Shown in pieces: positions 1 to 8,661 of a stretch of 60,482 nucleotides of DNA. The position numbers and the translations under genes are program-made. The number at the start of each line of letters is the position of its first letter. The first letter of the stretch is position 1. The stretch is from Nitrospira sp. (GTDB lineage Bacteria; Nitrospirota; Nitrospiria; Nitrospirales; UBA8639), in contig WTGX01000026.1 of assembly GCA_011523385.1 (NCBI GenBank), positions 1-60,482 on the forward strand. The letters are read 5' to 3'. Below the pieces are notes generated by a model. It had not been told where the DNA came from. It made no database searches and saw nothing but the letters and a program-made list of their open reading frames with translations.

Positions 1-56
1 GAAGCGCGGAAGCGCGGAAGCGCGGAAGCGCGGAAGCGCGGAAGCGCGGAAGCGCC
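1..56. repeat. 8-bp tandem repeat at window start
   Basis: Seven head-to-tail copies of GAAGCGCG run from the first base. The unit length is not a multiple of three and no gene reads through it. It lies exactly at the window edge, so it may be where an assembly broke and the true copy number is unknown. Confidence 0.9.
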
Positions 57-470
57 TACTGTTTTCTGCGGTTTCTGCGGTGGGGTGAAGCGGACGTCAT
101 GCATGCTGAGCCCTCGTCTTGGGATTCTTGTTGTACCCTGCCCCGAATGAACCGACTGGCAAACAGAATAGACTACCCGGCGTGGGAAATCAAGTGCCGG
201 GCCGGGCCTGTCTCAGGTGGGTGTCGGGGTACGCTACGCGAATCCGACCTACGGGGCTTTGGGCTAACAATTCCCCTTTGCAGGCTTGCAGACTTCATCC
301 CAAGAGATGAAAATGGCCCAGGTGGTCACCCGCCTGTCTGGGTCCGTCGAAGAGAATTTCTGCTTGTCCTGGCGTTTGGTGGTTGAGCGAGAGATTCTTC
401 ACTTCGTTCAGAATGACAGATTCGGGACAGCGTTGGCTATTTTCATACCGAAGGATGAGAGGAGCACATC
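57..470. other. Intergenic region without a recognisable gene
   Basis: Short open frames here match no family and lack convincing ribosome sites. The stretch around 385-430 resembles the interspersed repeat seen elsewhere in the window (an 'ACTTCGTTCAGAATGACAG'-type tail). The last bases before position 471 carry a GAGGAG ribosome site for the antitoxin gene. Confidence 0.5.
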
Positions 471-695
471 ATGAACCATCCCAGAATTGGCGATCTGACG
501 GTCACCGAATTCAAGGAACTCCTTCGCGAAACCATGGCACAGTCGTTCACCGAGATGCTCGGCGACCCCGATGAAGGCTTGGAACTGCATGAGGATTTTG
601 CCGAAGAGCTACGGCGTTCCCTCGCCGATGTCAGGACGGACGAACAAACGTCGAACCTGTCGGACGTCGTGAGCAGACTCGAGTCGAACAAATGA
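471..695 (+). CDS. RelB-like antitoxin of a RelBE-type pair
   Basis: A 74-residue acidic protein directly upstream of a RelE-family toxin, with which it shares a 4-nt ATGA overlap. That arrangement is standard for toxin-antitoxin operons, antitoxin first. I see no strong domain signature in the protein itself; the role is inferred from size, charge and the toxin next door. The start ATG follows a GAGGAG ribosome site. Antitoxins of this type usually bind and neutralise the toxin and repress their own promoter. Confidence 0.7.
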   Translation: MNHPRIGDLTVTEFKELLRETMAQSFTEMLGDPDEGLELHEDFAEELRRSLADVRTDEQTSNLSDVVSRLESNK

Positions 696-979
696 CCTAT
701 GACGTTGTCCTGACGTCAACAGCGGAAGCTGATCTCCGCCGCTTGGATTCAGCGGTTGCGCGCCGCGTGATCGAAAAGCTTCAGTGGCTGGCTGACAACG
801 TCGAAACAATCAGGCTTGAGACATTGACGGGCTCGTGGTTGGGTGTGTGCAAACTCAGGATCGGGCACTACCGCGTGCTTTACACTCGTGAAGCAACAAG
901 GCGGCGGATAGTCGTTCATTTCGTCAGACACCGGCGCGACGTGTACAAGAAACCGGGAAGCCGGGGCAGGTCGGAGTAG
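692..979 (+). CDS. RelE/ParE-family toxin
   Basis: A 95-residue basic protein with the RelE/ParE fold signature: an N-terminal 'YDVVLTSTAEADLRRL' strand-helix, a central GVCKLRIGHYRVLY core and a C-terminal 'VHFVRHRRDVYK' strand. RelE toxins cleave mRNA on the ribosome, whereas ParE toxins poison gyrase; the RHR..VY ending fits the RelE mRNase branch better. It is translationally coupled to the antitoxin. It is convergent with prcA, from which a short GC hairpin (987-1000) separates it. Confidence 0.88.
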   Translation: MTYDVVLTSTAEADLRRLDSAVARRVIEKLQWLADNVETIRLETLTGSWLGVCKLRIGHYRVLYTREATRRRIVVHFVRHRRDVYKKPGSRGRSE

Positions 980-986
980 GCCTGCC

Positions 987-1000
987 CCCGCGAAAGCGGG
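987..1000. terminator. Short GC hairpin between convergent relE and prcA
   Basis: CCCGC-GAAA-GCGGG forms a 5-bp stem with a GNRA-type loop between two convergent genes. There is no clear T tract, so it may be a repeat hairpin rather than a true terminator. Confidence 0.35.
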
Positions 1001-1042
1001 AGTGGGCGTAGCATAAGGCTTTTTCCGTATCAATGACAGAGG

Positions 1043-1726
1043 TCAGGAAAGAAGATCGCCGGCTTCTTCTGCGCTGAGCCGGCGGAACTTTCGACCGGTG
1101 CGGGTGCGGTCGAGGAGGGCTACTTCGAGGGTGGGGAGGGAGACGGGCTGGCCCGTGGCGGTTTCCAAGGCTTTCATGCAGCGGGTGAGGGCGGCTTTCA
1201 GGTCGGGGACGTTTTCCGATCCCTTTGTGCGCAGGGCGGACACCACGGCGTCCGCTCGGCCTCCGATGGCGACGAATTCCTTTTCGTGAATGATCGTCCC
1301 ATCGAACGCGATCCGGTACAGTTCCGTCTGTTCGGGTCGTTCTCCGATTTGGGCCAGCAGGATTTCCACTTCGAAGGGTTTCAGTTCCTGACTGAAAATC
1401 GTGCCCAGGGTCTGCGAATACCCGTTGGCCAGGGAACGGGCCGTGACGTCTTCACGACTGTACATGAACCCCTTCAAGTCGGCGTGTTGAATGCCCGCTT
1501 TTCGCAGGCTTTCGAATTCGCTGTATCGCCCTGCTCCCGAAAAAGCAATGTTGTCGTAAATTTCGGAGATCTTGAACAACGAACTGCTGGGATTATCCGC
1601 GACGAAGAGCACGCCGTCCCGGTACTCGACGGCCACGATCGACCGGCCCTTGGCAATGCCCTTTTTGGCGTATTCCGCCTTGTCCTGCATCAATTGTTCG
1701 GGGGATACGTAAAACGGCAGCGTCAT
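1043..1726 (-). CDS. prcA: Proteasome subunit alpha
   Basis: A 227-residue alpha subunit of the bacterial 20S proteasome. Alpha rings form the gate of the barrel and dock the ATPase. The N-terminus begins with the gating segment MTLPFYVSPEQLMQDKAEYA and continues into the Ntn-hydrolase fold with no catalytic threonine, as expected for alpha. Its ATG overlaps the prcB stop by one base (TGATG), so the two subunits are coupled. It is the last gene of arc-dop-prcB-prcA; the ligase gene pafA, often next in such operons, is absent and RelBE lies there instead. Confidence 0.95.
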   Translation of the reverse strand: MTLPFYVSPEQLMQDKAEYAKKGIAKGRSIVAVEYRDGVLFVADNPSSSLFKISEIYDNIAFSGAGRYSEFESLRKAGIQHADLKGFMYSREDVTARSLANGYSQTLGTIFSQELKPFEVEILLAQIGERPEQTELYRIAFDGTIIHEKEFVAIGGRADAVVSALRTKGSENVPDLKAALTRCMKALETATGQPVSLPTLEVALLDRTRTGRKFRRLSAEEAGDLLS

Positions 1727-2562
1727 CAGGATTCACCCCCGGGTCGTGATTGAGCCAGCCGGTCGCATTGGGACGCCACGTCGGAGTCTTCCACGTCCCG
1801 CACGCCCCGGGCATCGACGATTTTGATCGTGGGATAAATACCCCTGAACGAATCGGGTCCGCCGGTTCCCAGGTCCTCTTCCGCCGCGCTCAGGATCGCC
1901 TGGAGCCCCAGGGAAATCGCTTCGGGTTGGGGGAGGTTTTTGCGAAACCGTTCCTTGATGGTCACCCGGGCGTCTTTTCCCCCGGACCCGACCGCGTGAT
2001 ATTCCGTTTCTTCGTATTTTCCGCCGGTGACGTCATATTTGAAAATCCGGCCTTCCTGTTGCTTCAGGTCAAAACCCACGAACAGCGGGATCACGACCAA
2101 CCCTTGGATGACCATGGGCAAATTGGCTTTCACCATCTGCCCCAACCGGTTGGCCTTCCCTTCGCAGGACAACGGCACGCCATCCAGTTTTTCATAATGT
2201 TCCAGTTCGATGCCGAACAACTTGGCCATTTCCATGCACGGGCCCGCGGCCCCGGCAATGGCGATGGCTGAATGGCTGTCGGTTTTGAAGACCTTCTCCA
2301 TACGACGCGACGCCACTTGGTAGCCTTCGATGGCGCGGCGGTCCCCGACGATCACCACGCCCTTTTCGTATTTCACGGCCAACACGGTCGTCCCGTGAGC
2401 AAGTTGCGACAGGACGTGCCGTTGAATCTCGTCCACCGACGCCGAGACGCGCCCCTCGCTCCCCCACCGCGCAGCGGGTGTCAGTTCGGGCCGAGTTTGA
2501 TGGATGAAATCAAAAAAACTCGAACACTGATTCACGGGCATTTTGGAAAAGATTGAATCCAT
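1726..2562 (-). CDS. prcB: Proteasome subunit beta
   Basis: The catalytic beta subunit. A propeptide of about 57 residues ends at HG, and the mature protein would begin TTVLAVKYEKGVVIVGDRR; the first of these threonines (residue 58 from the ATG chosen here) is the expected nucleophile. Asp in GDRR and Lys in the following EKVF segment match the other active-site positions known in Mycobacterium PrcB. I prefer the ATG at 2562 because it gives the same propeptide length as that enzyme; a GTG at 2571 is possible. Only about 48 bp, containing a hairpin repeat, separate it from dop, leaving no room for a Pup or UBact gene. Confidence 0.95.
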   Translation of the reverse strand: MDSIFSKMPVNQCSSFFDFIHQTRPELTPAARWGSEGRVSASVDEIQRHVLSQLAHGTTVLAVKYEKGVVIVGDRRAIEGYQVASRRMEKVFKTDSHSAIAIAGAAGPCMEMAKLFGIELEHYEKLDGVPLSCEGKANRLGQMVKANLPMVIQGLVVIPLFVGFDLKQQEGRIFKYDVTGGKYEETEYHAVGSGGKDARVTIKERFRKNLPQPEAISLGLQAILSAAEEDLGTGGPDSFRGIYPTIKIVDARGVRDVEDSDVASQCDRLAQSRPGGES

Positions 2563-2579
2563 GCTGAGCACCAGCCTTC

Positions 2580-2614
2580 TACCTCCCCTACCCTTCCTTA
2601 CAAAGGAGGGGAAA
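2580..2614. repeat. Intergenic hairpin repeat, type A (copy 1)
   Basis: CCTCCCCTACCC followed by a hairpin with arms CCCTTCCTT and AAGGAGGGG around ACA. A near-identical copy lies at 7431-7465 and a modified inverted copy at 46861-46920. It fills the dop-prcB gap. Confidence 0.8.
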
Positions 2615-2618
2615 AAGG

Positions 2619-4112
2619 TCAGGCCGACAAACGATCCAGGAGTTGTTGCGCGGTTTCCACGCCTTCCAGCAATTCATTGGTCAGATCCTGCGTTCCTCTC
2701 ATGGGGTCCATCAAAGGCACCCGTTTGACGGCGACATCTCCGACGTCGAGGAGCACCGAGGTCCAACTGGCTCCGTAGACCTGGTGGGGAAATTTCCGGA
2801 GACAGGCGCCGCGAAAATAGGCGCGCGTCCCTCTCGGAGCCTGTAATTCCGCGGCGGCGATTTCCTCGTCATCCAGCAAGCGTTCAATCCGCCGGCCCCG
2901 TTCGAGCGTATAATACAGGCCCCTGTCCGGCCGCACGTCGTGGTATTGCAGGTCCATCAAGGCCGCACGCGGATCATTCCATCCGCAGCCTTTCCGGTCC
3001 ACGTACGACTCAATCATTTGCCGTTTGGCCACCCAATCGAGTTCCGCGGTCAATTGCCTGGGGTCGCGTTCGAGTTTATCCAGGACATGTTCCCATCTCA
3101 CCAACACGTCCTTGGTCGCGGGCGATAACTCACGACAGGCATAAAACTCATGCGCGGCCCGGAGGTAGGCGCGTTGGATGGCCAACGCATTGGTCACGCC
3201 ACCCCGGGCCAACTTCAGGTCGGCCTTGACGGTGAGATCACGCGAGACGATCTTGACGGCATCCACGGGGTTCTCCAACTCAAACGAAGGGACGTCGTGG
3301 CCCTCGTCCAGCATGTGCGTGACGATCGCCGTGGTGCCCACCTTCAGGTACGTGGAGAGTTCCGCCATGTTGGCATCACCGACGATCACGTGTAACCGGC
3401 GAAACCGCGCGGGGTCCGCATGAGGCTCATCACGGGTATTGATCAGAGGCCGTTTGACCATGGTATTGAGATCCGCCACGCATTCAAAAAAATCCGCGCG
3501 TTGAGAGATCTGATACGTCGCGGGCGCGGCTCCATTTTCCGCTCCGACTTTCCCGGCTCCCGCAACAATGGGACGCGACACGAAAAACGGCAACAAGCCC
3601 TGAAGAATCACGTCGAACGGCACGGAACGGTTCATCAGATAGTTTTCATGGTACCCGTAGCTGTTCCCCTTGCCGTCGGAGTTGTTCTTGTACAGCACGT
3701 ACCCCTCCGCCGTCCGGTTCATGACCTCCAGGCACTTGGCGGCCACGAGTTCTCCCGCGCGTTCATACGCGACCAGTTCGCGAGCGGTACTGCACTCCGG
3801 CGTTGAATACTCGGGATGCGCCCCGTCCACGTACAGGCGACCGCCGTTCGCCAGGAGTTTGTTGAGCGCCCGGTTATACTCGGGACCCGGACGTTCGCGT
3901 TCGCCTTCGACTTCAAATCCACGCGCGTCACGCAGGGGGTTTTCGTTTTCGTAATCCCAAATGGCCCGTGGGGCGATGAGCGACGGGTATTGACTGATCA
4001 GATGGAGGGAATTCTCAACGGGATCAGACGTGTGGACGTGACGCGAGGCGACACCAAACTCCGTTTCTGTGCCGATAATGCGCTGCAAGGACTCCCCATT
4101 GGGCAAGAGCAC
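2619..4112 (-). CDS. dop: Depupylase/deamidase Dop
   Basis: A 497-residue carboxylate-amine ligase-like enzyme. In Actinobacteria, Dop deamidates Pup and removes it from proteins; the Nitrospirota counterpart acts on UBact/Pup-like tags. The GTETEFG metal/ATP-binding start, 'PLRDARGF' (the Dop loop), 'YVDGAHPEYSTPECS' and 'INTRDEPHAD' are all visible. The PLRDARGF segment and the C-terminal TRAYFRGACLRKF block favour Dop over the ligase PafA. It starts with GTG overlapping the arc stop (TAGTG), so it is coupled to arc. No substrate tag gene is found in the operon. Confidence 0.93.
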   Translation of the reverse strand: MLLPNGESLQRIIGTETEFGVASRHVHTSDPVENSLHLISQYPSLIAPRAIWDYENENPLRDARGFEVEGERERPGPEYNRALNKLLANGGRLYVDGAHPEYSTPECSTARELVAYERAGELVAAKCLEVMNRTAEGYVLYKNNSDGKGNSYGYHENYLMNRSVPFDVILQGLLPFFVSRPIVAGAGKVGAENGAAPATYQISQRADFFECVADLNTMVKRPLINTRDEPHADPARFRRLHVIVGDANMAELSTYLKVGTTAIVTHMLDEGHDVPSFELENPVDAVKIVSRDLTVKADLKLARGGVTNALAIQRAYLRAAHEFYACRELSPATKDVLVRWEHVLDKLERDPRQLTAELDWVAKRQMIESYVDRKGCGWNDPRAALMDLQYHDVRPDRGLYYTLERGRRIERLLDDEEIAAAELQAPRGTRAYFRGACLRKFPHQVYGASWTSVLLDVGDVAVKRVPLMDPMRGTQDLTNELLEGVETAQQLLDRLSA

Positions 4113-5791
4113 TAAAAGTAATGCCCGGCGCTCACGGTTTCAATTTCGCGCGTTTCTTCCGAGCCGGGGGTCAGGGTCCGCACGTGGATGATTTTTTCGC
4201 CTTTTTTCCCGGCGATGCGGGCCCAATCATCGGGATTCGTCGTATTGGGCAGATCTTCATGCGCCTTGAATTCATCCCGAATGGCGCACATAAGATCTTC
4301 TTCCTTCAGGCCCTTTTCTCCCGTGTCGATGGCCCGTTTCACCGCATATTTTTTCGCTCTCGAGACCACGCCTTCGATCAGGGCGCCGCTGGAAAAGTCT
4401 TTGAAATAGAGAAGGTCTTTTTCGCCGTTGGCATAGGTGACTTCCAGGAACTTGTTGTCTTCCGTCGTGGCGTACATCGCTTCCACCGTCAGGTCGAGCA
4501 GGCGTGAGACCACGGCCTGCCGGTCCTGGGCGTGCCGGTTGAGTTCCTCTTTGGCGAACGGCAGGTCATCGGTGAGGTACCTGGAGAAAATATCCCGCGC
4601 ACCTTGCTTGTTCGGTCTGGGGATTTTGACTTTCACGTCCAACCGCCCCGTTCGCAATACCGCGGGATCAATGAGGTCCTGCCGGTTGCTCGCCCCGATG
4701 ACGATCACGTTCTTGAGCTTTTCGACCCCGTCGATTTCCGCCAAAAACTGCGGGACGATGGTGGACTCGATATCGGAGGAGATCCCGGACCCCCTCGTGC
4801 GGAACAACGCGTCCATTTCATCGAAAAACACCACGACCGGATTGCCGGCGGCCGCCTTGTCCCGCGCTTTGGCGAAGACCTCGCGGATGTACCGTTCGGA
4901 TTCACCCACGTATTTGTTCAAGAGTTCGGGTCCCTTCACGTGCAGGAAGTAACTGCGCACGTCCTTGCCGGACAAATGCCGCATTTTCCTGGAAATGGAA
5001 TTCGCCACGGCTTTGGCGATCATCGTCTTTCCGCACCCCGGAGGCCCGTACAACAGGATACCCTTGGGCGGAGTCAGGCGATGCTCCTTGAACAGTTCGG
5101 GATACAAAAAAGGCAATTCCACGGCATCCGTCACCTGCTCGACTTCTTTGGTCAACCCCCCGACGTCTTCATATTGCACATCCGGCACTTCTTCGATCAC
5201 CAACTCTTCGATTTCGGCTTTGGGAATTTTTTCGATGACGTAGCCGGACCGGGGATCGTAGAGCAGGTGGTCTCCCACGCTCAGCGACTCGTGGAGTAAC
5301 GGCTCTCCCAGCTCGACGATGCGTTCTTCGTCGTGGTGCAATTGAATCAGCGCCCGCGCGCCATCCAGTTGATCTTTCAACTTCACGACTTGTCCCTGGG
5401 GATCGAAGGCCCGCGCCTCGATGATGTTCAAGGCTTCATTCAAGATCACTTCCTGCCCTTTTCGCAGAGACGCGCTCGCCACCGAATTGTGTACGCTGAC
5501 GCGCATTTTTCTGCCCGAAACGTAGACGTTGGCGCTGGCATCGTCATTCAAACTGCAGAAGAGCGCATACGACGACGGCGGAGCCGTGAGTTTGGCAATC
5601 TCCGTGCGGAGGGTTTCAATCTGGGTTTTCGCTTCCTGGAGACTGGCCGCCAACCGTTTGTTCTGTTTTTCCGATTGCTGGAGTTTCATGCGCGTCTCGT
5701 ACAGGTGGCGCATTTCGGTTTCCAGGGACTGGAGCTCTCCTCGTAGTTTTTCTATTTCCCGGTTGTAGTCTTCGTGTTTTCTCAAGCCCAT
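4112..5791 (-). CDS. arc: Proteasomal AAA ATPase ARC/Mpa
   Basis: A 559-residue hexameric unfoldase that feeds tagged proteins into the proteasome. Order: N-terminal coiled coil (about residues 8-68), OB-fold region (about 75-200), then one AAA module with Walker A GPPGCGKT (249-256) and Walker B VVVFFDEMDAL (320-330). The C-terminus is ...SAGHYF, like the GQYL end by which Mycobacterium Mpa docks on alpha subunits. It is the first gene of the minus-strand proteasome operon. The coiled coil is the segment that recognises Pup in other species. Confidence 0.95.
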   Translation of the reverse strand: MGLRKHEDYNREIEKLRGELQSLETEMRHLYETRMKLQQSEKQNKRLAASLQEAKTQIETLRTEIAKLTAPPSSYALFCSLNDDASANVYVSGRKMRVSVHNSVASASLRKGQEVILNEALNIIEARAFDPQGQVVKLKDQLDGARALIQLHHDEERIVELGEPLLHESLSVGDHLLYDPRSGYVIEKIPKAEIEELVIEEVPDVQYEDVGGLTKEVEQVTDAVELPFLYPELFKEHRLTPPKGILLYGPPGCGKTMIAKAVANSISRKMRHLSGKDVRSYFLHVKGPELLNKYVGESERYIREVFAKARDKAAAGNPVVVFFDEMDALFRTRGSGISSDIESTIVPQFLAEIDGVEKLKNVIVIGASNRQDLIDPAVLRTGRLDVKVKIPRPNKQGARDIFSRYLTDDLPFAKEELNRHAQDRQAVVSRLLDLTVEAMYATTEDNKFLEVTYANGEKDLLYFKDFSSGALIEGVVSRAKKYAVKRAIDTGEKGLKEEDLMCAIRDEFKAHEDLPNTTNPDDWARIAGKKGEKIIHVRTLTPGSEETREIETVSAGHYF

Positions 5792-5920
5792 GGAAGCTTC
5801 CCCTGCTCTATCGCTGAAACCCTTGTATTGATAGGGCTAAACCCAAATCCCACCCGCCTCACGCCGGGGGGCAAATTCTAGCACTGGTTTTCAGAAAGGG
5901 TCAATATATACGGGGCCGTT

Positions 5921-6568
5921 CTACCGCGATCGCCATTTGCGCAGTTGCGCGGCATACCTCGTTACGGCCTCACGTGAAGACGCCGCTTGAAAAATGGAAG
6001 AAATGACGGCAACGCCCACGGCGCCGGCCGCCATCACGTGCTCCACGCGAACCGGCGTCAGCCCACCGATCGCATACACGGGAATGGTACAATGCCGGAC
6101 GGCTTCTCGAATCACGTCAATACCCAACGGGGGACCATACTGTTGCTTGGACGGCGTCTCATACACCGGTCCGAGTACCACGAAGTCCGCGCCATCCTGC
6201 TCGCTTTGCAGGGCCTCGTCCGCGGAATGGACCGACTTCCCGATGAGATAGCCGTTGCCCAGGGATTTCCGGGCCTCTTTGGTCGGCATGCTGTCCGCAC
6301 GAAGATGCACGCCTGCCGCCCTGGTCGCGAGAACCAGGTCCACGCGGTCATTGATTAAACACGGAACACGAAAGGGACGCGCCAATTGGCGAACCGCTTC
6401 CACAAACCGTAGAAGCTCACGGGTGCCGAGGTCTTTTTCCCGGATTTGGATCATCATCCCCTGTTCGGGAATGATGTCTTCGAGGATTTCAAGAAATCTT
6501 TGCTCTCCGGTCTGGTGCCGGTCGGTGACCACGTACAAAGGAGGGAGAGGGCGCGTTGTCACAGACAC
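5921..6568 (-). CDS. thiE: Thiamine-phosphate synthase
   Basis: A 215-residue TIM-barrel enzyme that joins hydroxymethylpyrimidine pyrophosphate and thiazole phosphate to give thiamine phosphate. It carries the family signatures YVVTDR near the start, 'IQIREKDL', 'LINDRVDLVLA' and the phosphate-binding 'YAIGGLTP'. The start is GTG (6568). It is the last gene of thiS-thiG-thiE, 23 bp after thiG. No TPP riboswitch was recognised upstream of the operon. Confidence 0.95.
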   Translation of the reverse strand: MSVTTRPLPPLYVVTDRHQTGEQRFLEILEDIIPEQGMMIQIREKDLGTRELLRFVEAVRQLARPFRVPCLINDRVDLVLATRAAGVHLRADSMPTKEARKSLGNGYLIGKSVHSADEALQSEQDGADFVVLGPVYETPSKQQYGPPLGIDVIREAVRHCTIPVYAIGGLTPVRVEHVMAAGAVGVAVISSIFQAASSREAVTRYAAQLRKWRSR

Positions 6569-6591
6569 CGAAGGGCTCGTTCAGAGTGTGT

Positions 6592-7365
6592 CTACAGCAT
6601 GCCTTCGATCGGGCTGCTTGCGGTAGCATAGAGTTTTCGGGGGATGCGCCCGGCTTTGTACGCCAACCGGCCGGCTTCGACCGCGTACTTCATGGCTTCG
6701 GCCATGGCAACAGGTTCCTTGGCCCCCGCGATCGCGGTATTCATCAACACCGCGTCCGCTCCGTATTCCATGGCTAACGCGGCATCGGAAGCAGTGCCCA
6801 CGCCCGCGTCCACAATGACGGGGACGTGTACGGTTTCGAGGATGATCTTCAAATTGTAGGGATTGCGGATGCCCAACCCGGAACCGATGGGAGCCGCCAA
6901 GGGCATGACCGCCGGGCATCCGATATCGACCAGTTTTTGGGCCACGATGGGATCGTCGTTGGTATACGGCAACACCACGAATCCCTCCTTGATCAAAATC
7001 CTGGCGGCTTCGATGAGCCCGGCGGTGTCGGGAAACAAAGTCCGCTCATCGCCGATCACCTCGAGTTTCACCAGATCCGATACCCCGGCCGCGCGGGCCA
7101 AGCGGGCGTAGCGAACCGCGTCTTCCACCGTGTAGCAACCCGCGGTATTGGGCAGGATGGTGTATTGTTTGGGATCAAGATAATCCAGGAGATTCTCGGA
7201 ATTTCTGTCCGTGACGTTGACCCGACGTACGGCCACGGTGACGACGTCCGCGCCCGACGCTTCAATGGCTTTCTTCGTCTCGACAAAGTCCTTGTACTTG
7301 CCCGTTCCAACCCACAAACGAGACCGGAACTCCCTTCCGGCTATGGTCAAACGATCGTCACTCAT
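6592..7365 (-). CDS. thiG: Thiazole synthase
   Basis: A 257-residue TIM-barrel enzyme that builds the thiazole ring from deoxyxylulose phosphate, dehydroglycine/iminoacetate and ThiS-thiocarboxylate. The start '[19 protein letters not shown]', the Schiff-base lysine in '[10 protein letters not shown]' and the '[20 protein letters not shown]' phosphate site are typical. It lies between thiS and thiE on the same strand; a type A hairpin repeat sits in the thiS-thiG gap. Confidence 0.96.
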   Translation of the reverse strand: MSDDRLTIAGREFRSRLWVGTGKYKDFVETKKAIEASGADVVTVAVRRVNVTDRNSENLLDYLDPKQYTILPNTAGCYTVEDAVRYARLARAAGVSDLVKLEVIGDERTLFPDTAGLIEAARILIKEGFVVLPYTNDDPIVAQKLVDIGCPAVMPLAAPIGSGLGIRNPYNLKIILETVHVPVIVDAGVGTASDAALAMEYGADAVLMNTAIAGAKEPVAMAEAMKYAVEAGRLAYKAGRIPRKLYATASSPIEGML

Positions 7366-7430
7366 GGCCCGTCTCCATCTCTTGGGAGTCTTTTCTCCCG
7401 CTGTCTATCACTGCGCAATTCAAATGCCTC

Positions 7431-7465
7431 TACCTCCCCTTACCCCTCCTTACAAAGGAGGGGAA
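7431..7465. repeat. Intergenic hairpin repeat, type A (copy 2)
   Basis: A perfect 9-bp stem, CCCCTCCTT (7443-7451) and AAGGAGGGG (7455-7463), with an ACA loop. It overlaps the 3' end of thiS and supplies that gene's last codons and stop. Confidence 0.85.
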
Positions 7466-7697
7466 AAGCCTCACCGGACAGGACAACTCTAACCGGTGCG
7501 CCTCCGCCGATGAAGCTTAGAATTTCTATCCGGTCGCCTTCCTGTAACGTTTTGGCATCGAAGTCCCGTCTATCGAGGATTTCCAGGTTGACTTCCACGG
7601 CCACCCGTTCGACGTTCAGTTGTAAATCCCGGAGCAGGTCCGTCACATTGATCTCCTCACAAACCTGCCGCGGCTCCCCATTGACCTGGATGTGCAT
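7440..7697 (-). CDS. thiS: Sulfur carrier ThiS with a C-terminal tail
   Basis: A small ubiquitin-like sulfur carrier for thiazole synthesis, start ATG at 7697. Residues 1-66 are a normal-length ThiS ending FIGGG. Translation continues for 19 more residues (APVRVVLSGEAFPLLCKEG), and the end and stop codon lie inside a type A hairpin repeat. ThiS normally ends at Gly-Gly so that ThiF can adenylate the terminal carboxylate, so this form should need trimming or be inactive as made. It is the first gene of thiS-thiG-thiE. Confidence 0.9.
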   Translation of the reverse strand: MHIQVNGEPRQVCEEINVTDLLRDLQLNVERVAVEVNLEILDRRDFDAKTLQEGDRIEILSFIGGGAPVRVVLSGEAFPLLCKEG

Positions 7698-7853
7698 GCG
7701 TGATTGAAAACCCTCCGTCACTAACCGGCATCCTACGAGAGCCTCTCAAGCCTTGTCAATTTGGGAACGCGGGCGTCGGGCCGGTGCACCTATCATCGCC
7801 GGGCACAATCTTTTACAATAGACTCACTTCATCGTTTCTTATGGACTCACGGT

Positions 7854-8339
7854 ATGCCGACCGGTCACGACTCGAACCACGCCCTCGCCAATCTCTTTCT
7901 GTCCATGGCGGAATTGTTGAAGAAACACGAAGAAAACCCTTACCGCATTCGAGCCTATCAACGAGCAGCCGACACGATCGCTAACCTGGGATCGCCCGTC
8001 GAAGAACTGGTACGGACCGGGAATCTCCGACTCTTGCCCGGCATCGGGAAAGACCTTGCGGCCAAAATTCGAGAATACGTGGAAACCGGCGCGATCCAGG
8101 CCTATGAGGAACTCAAGACACCCTTGCCGCCCGCCATTCGACAATGGAGCGCCCTGCCCGGCCTTTCCGACCCTATCGTGCATGACCTGTACCATCGGCT
8201 CGGGATCCGGACGCTGGACGACCTGGAGACCCTGGCCCGTTCTCATATGTTGAGAACACGACCGGGCGTCGGCGTCACTGCAGACGAATTGCTGGTGGCC
8301 ATTCAACGTTTACGTGATGAGCAATTGCGGAGTGATTGA
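7854..8339 (+). CDS. Stand-alone PolX-type helix-hairpin-helix protein
   Basis: A 161-residue protein matching only the N-terminal DNA-binding part of family X DNA polymerases: 'HEENPYRIRAYQRAADTI', then the hairpin 'LRLLPGIGKDLAAKIREYV'. The polymerase palm and PHP nuclease domains are missing, and the downstream gene is unrelated. It may be a separate DNA-binding protein or the remainder of a split polX. I chose the ATG at 7854 because homology begins just after it. Confidence 0.75.
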   Translation: MPTGHDSNHALANLFLSMAELLKKHEENPYRIRAYQRAADTIANLGSPVEELVRTGNLRLLPGIGKDLAAKIREYVETGAIQAYEELKTPLPPAIRQWSALPGLSDPIVHDLYHRLGIRTLDDLETLARSHMLRTRPGVGVTADELLVAIQRLRDEQLRSD

Positions 8340-8424
8340 CCGGGCAGGAAGGCCTTTGATAAGGTCACTCGCCGTGCAGAACCGATGAAAAGGGCTACGC
8401 GCGCCCTGCCCCCAGAGGAAAGAA

Positions 8425-8661
8425 ATGGCCGTATCCGCATTTATCATGGTTAACGTGACGGGAGATCACACGAAAAGTGCGTACAAAACCATCACCCGCA
8501 TTCCCCTCGTCAAGAAAGTCGATGCCGTCACCGGTCCCTTTGATCTCGTGGTTCAGATTGAAGCGGACACGTTGGAAAGCCTCAACGAATTGGTCCTTTC
8601 ACGGATACGCGGCGTGGACGGCGTCGTGAAAACCAGCACCGCCATTATCCTCAACCTGTGA
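8425..8661 (+). CDS. Stand-alone Lrp/AsnC ligand-binding (RAM) domain protein
   Basis: A 78-residue protein equal to the C-terminal regulatory domain of Lrp/AsnC regulators without the helix-turn-helix. 'VAVTGPFDLVVQIEAD'-like segments (here VDAVTGPFDLVVQIEA) and 'SRIRGVDGVVKTSTAIIL' are typical. Such proteins form amino-acid-binding oligomers; the ligand is unknown here. AGAGGA precedes the ATG. Its stop region overlaps the 3' end of convergent ctpA by 11 bp. Confidence 0.9.
   Translation: MAVSAFIMVNVTGDHTKSAYKTITRIPLVKKVDAVTGPFDLVVQIEADTLESLNELVLSRIRGVDGVVKTSTAIILNL

Noticed and set aside
1-56. Short repeats at the window start considered as a CRISPR array
   Set aside because: The unit is 8 bp with no spacers, so it is a simple tandem repeat.
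2619-4112. The Dop gene considered as the ligase PafA
   Set aside because: The PLRDARGF segment and the C-terminal block match Dop rather than PafA.
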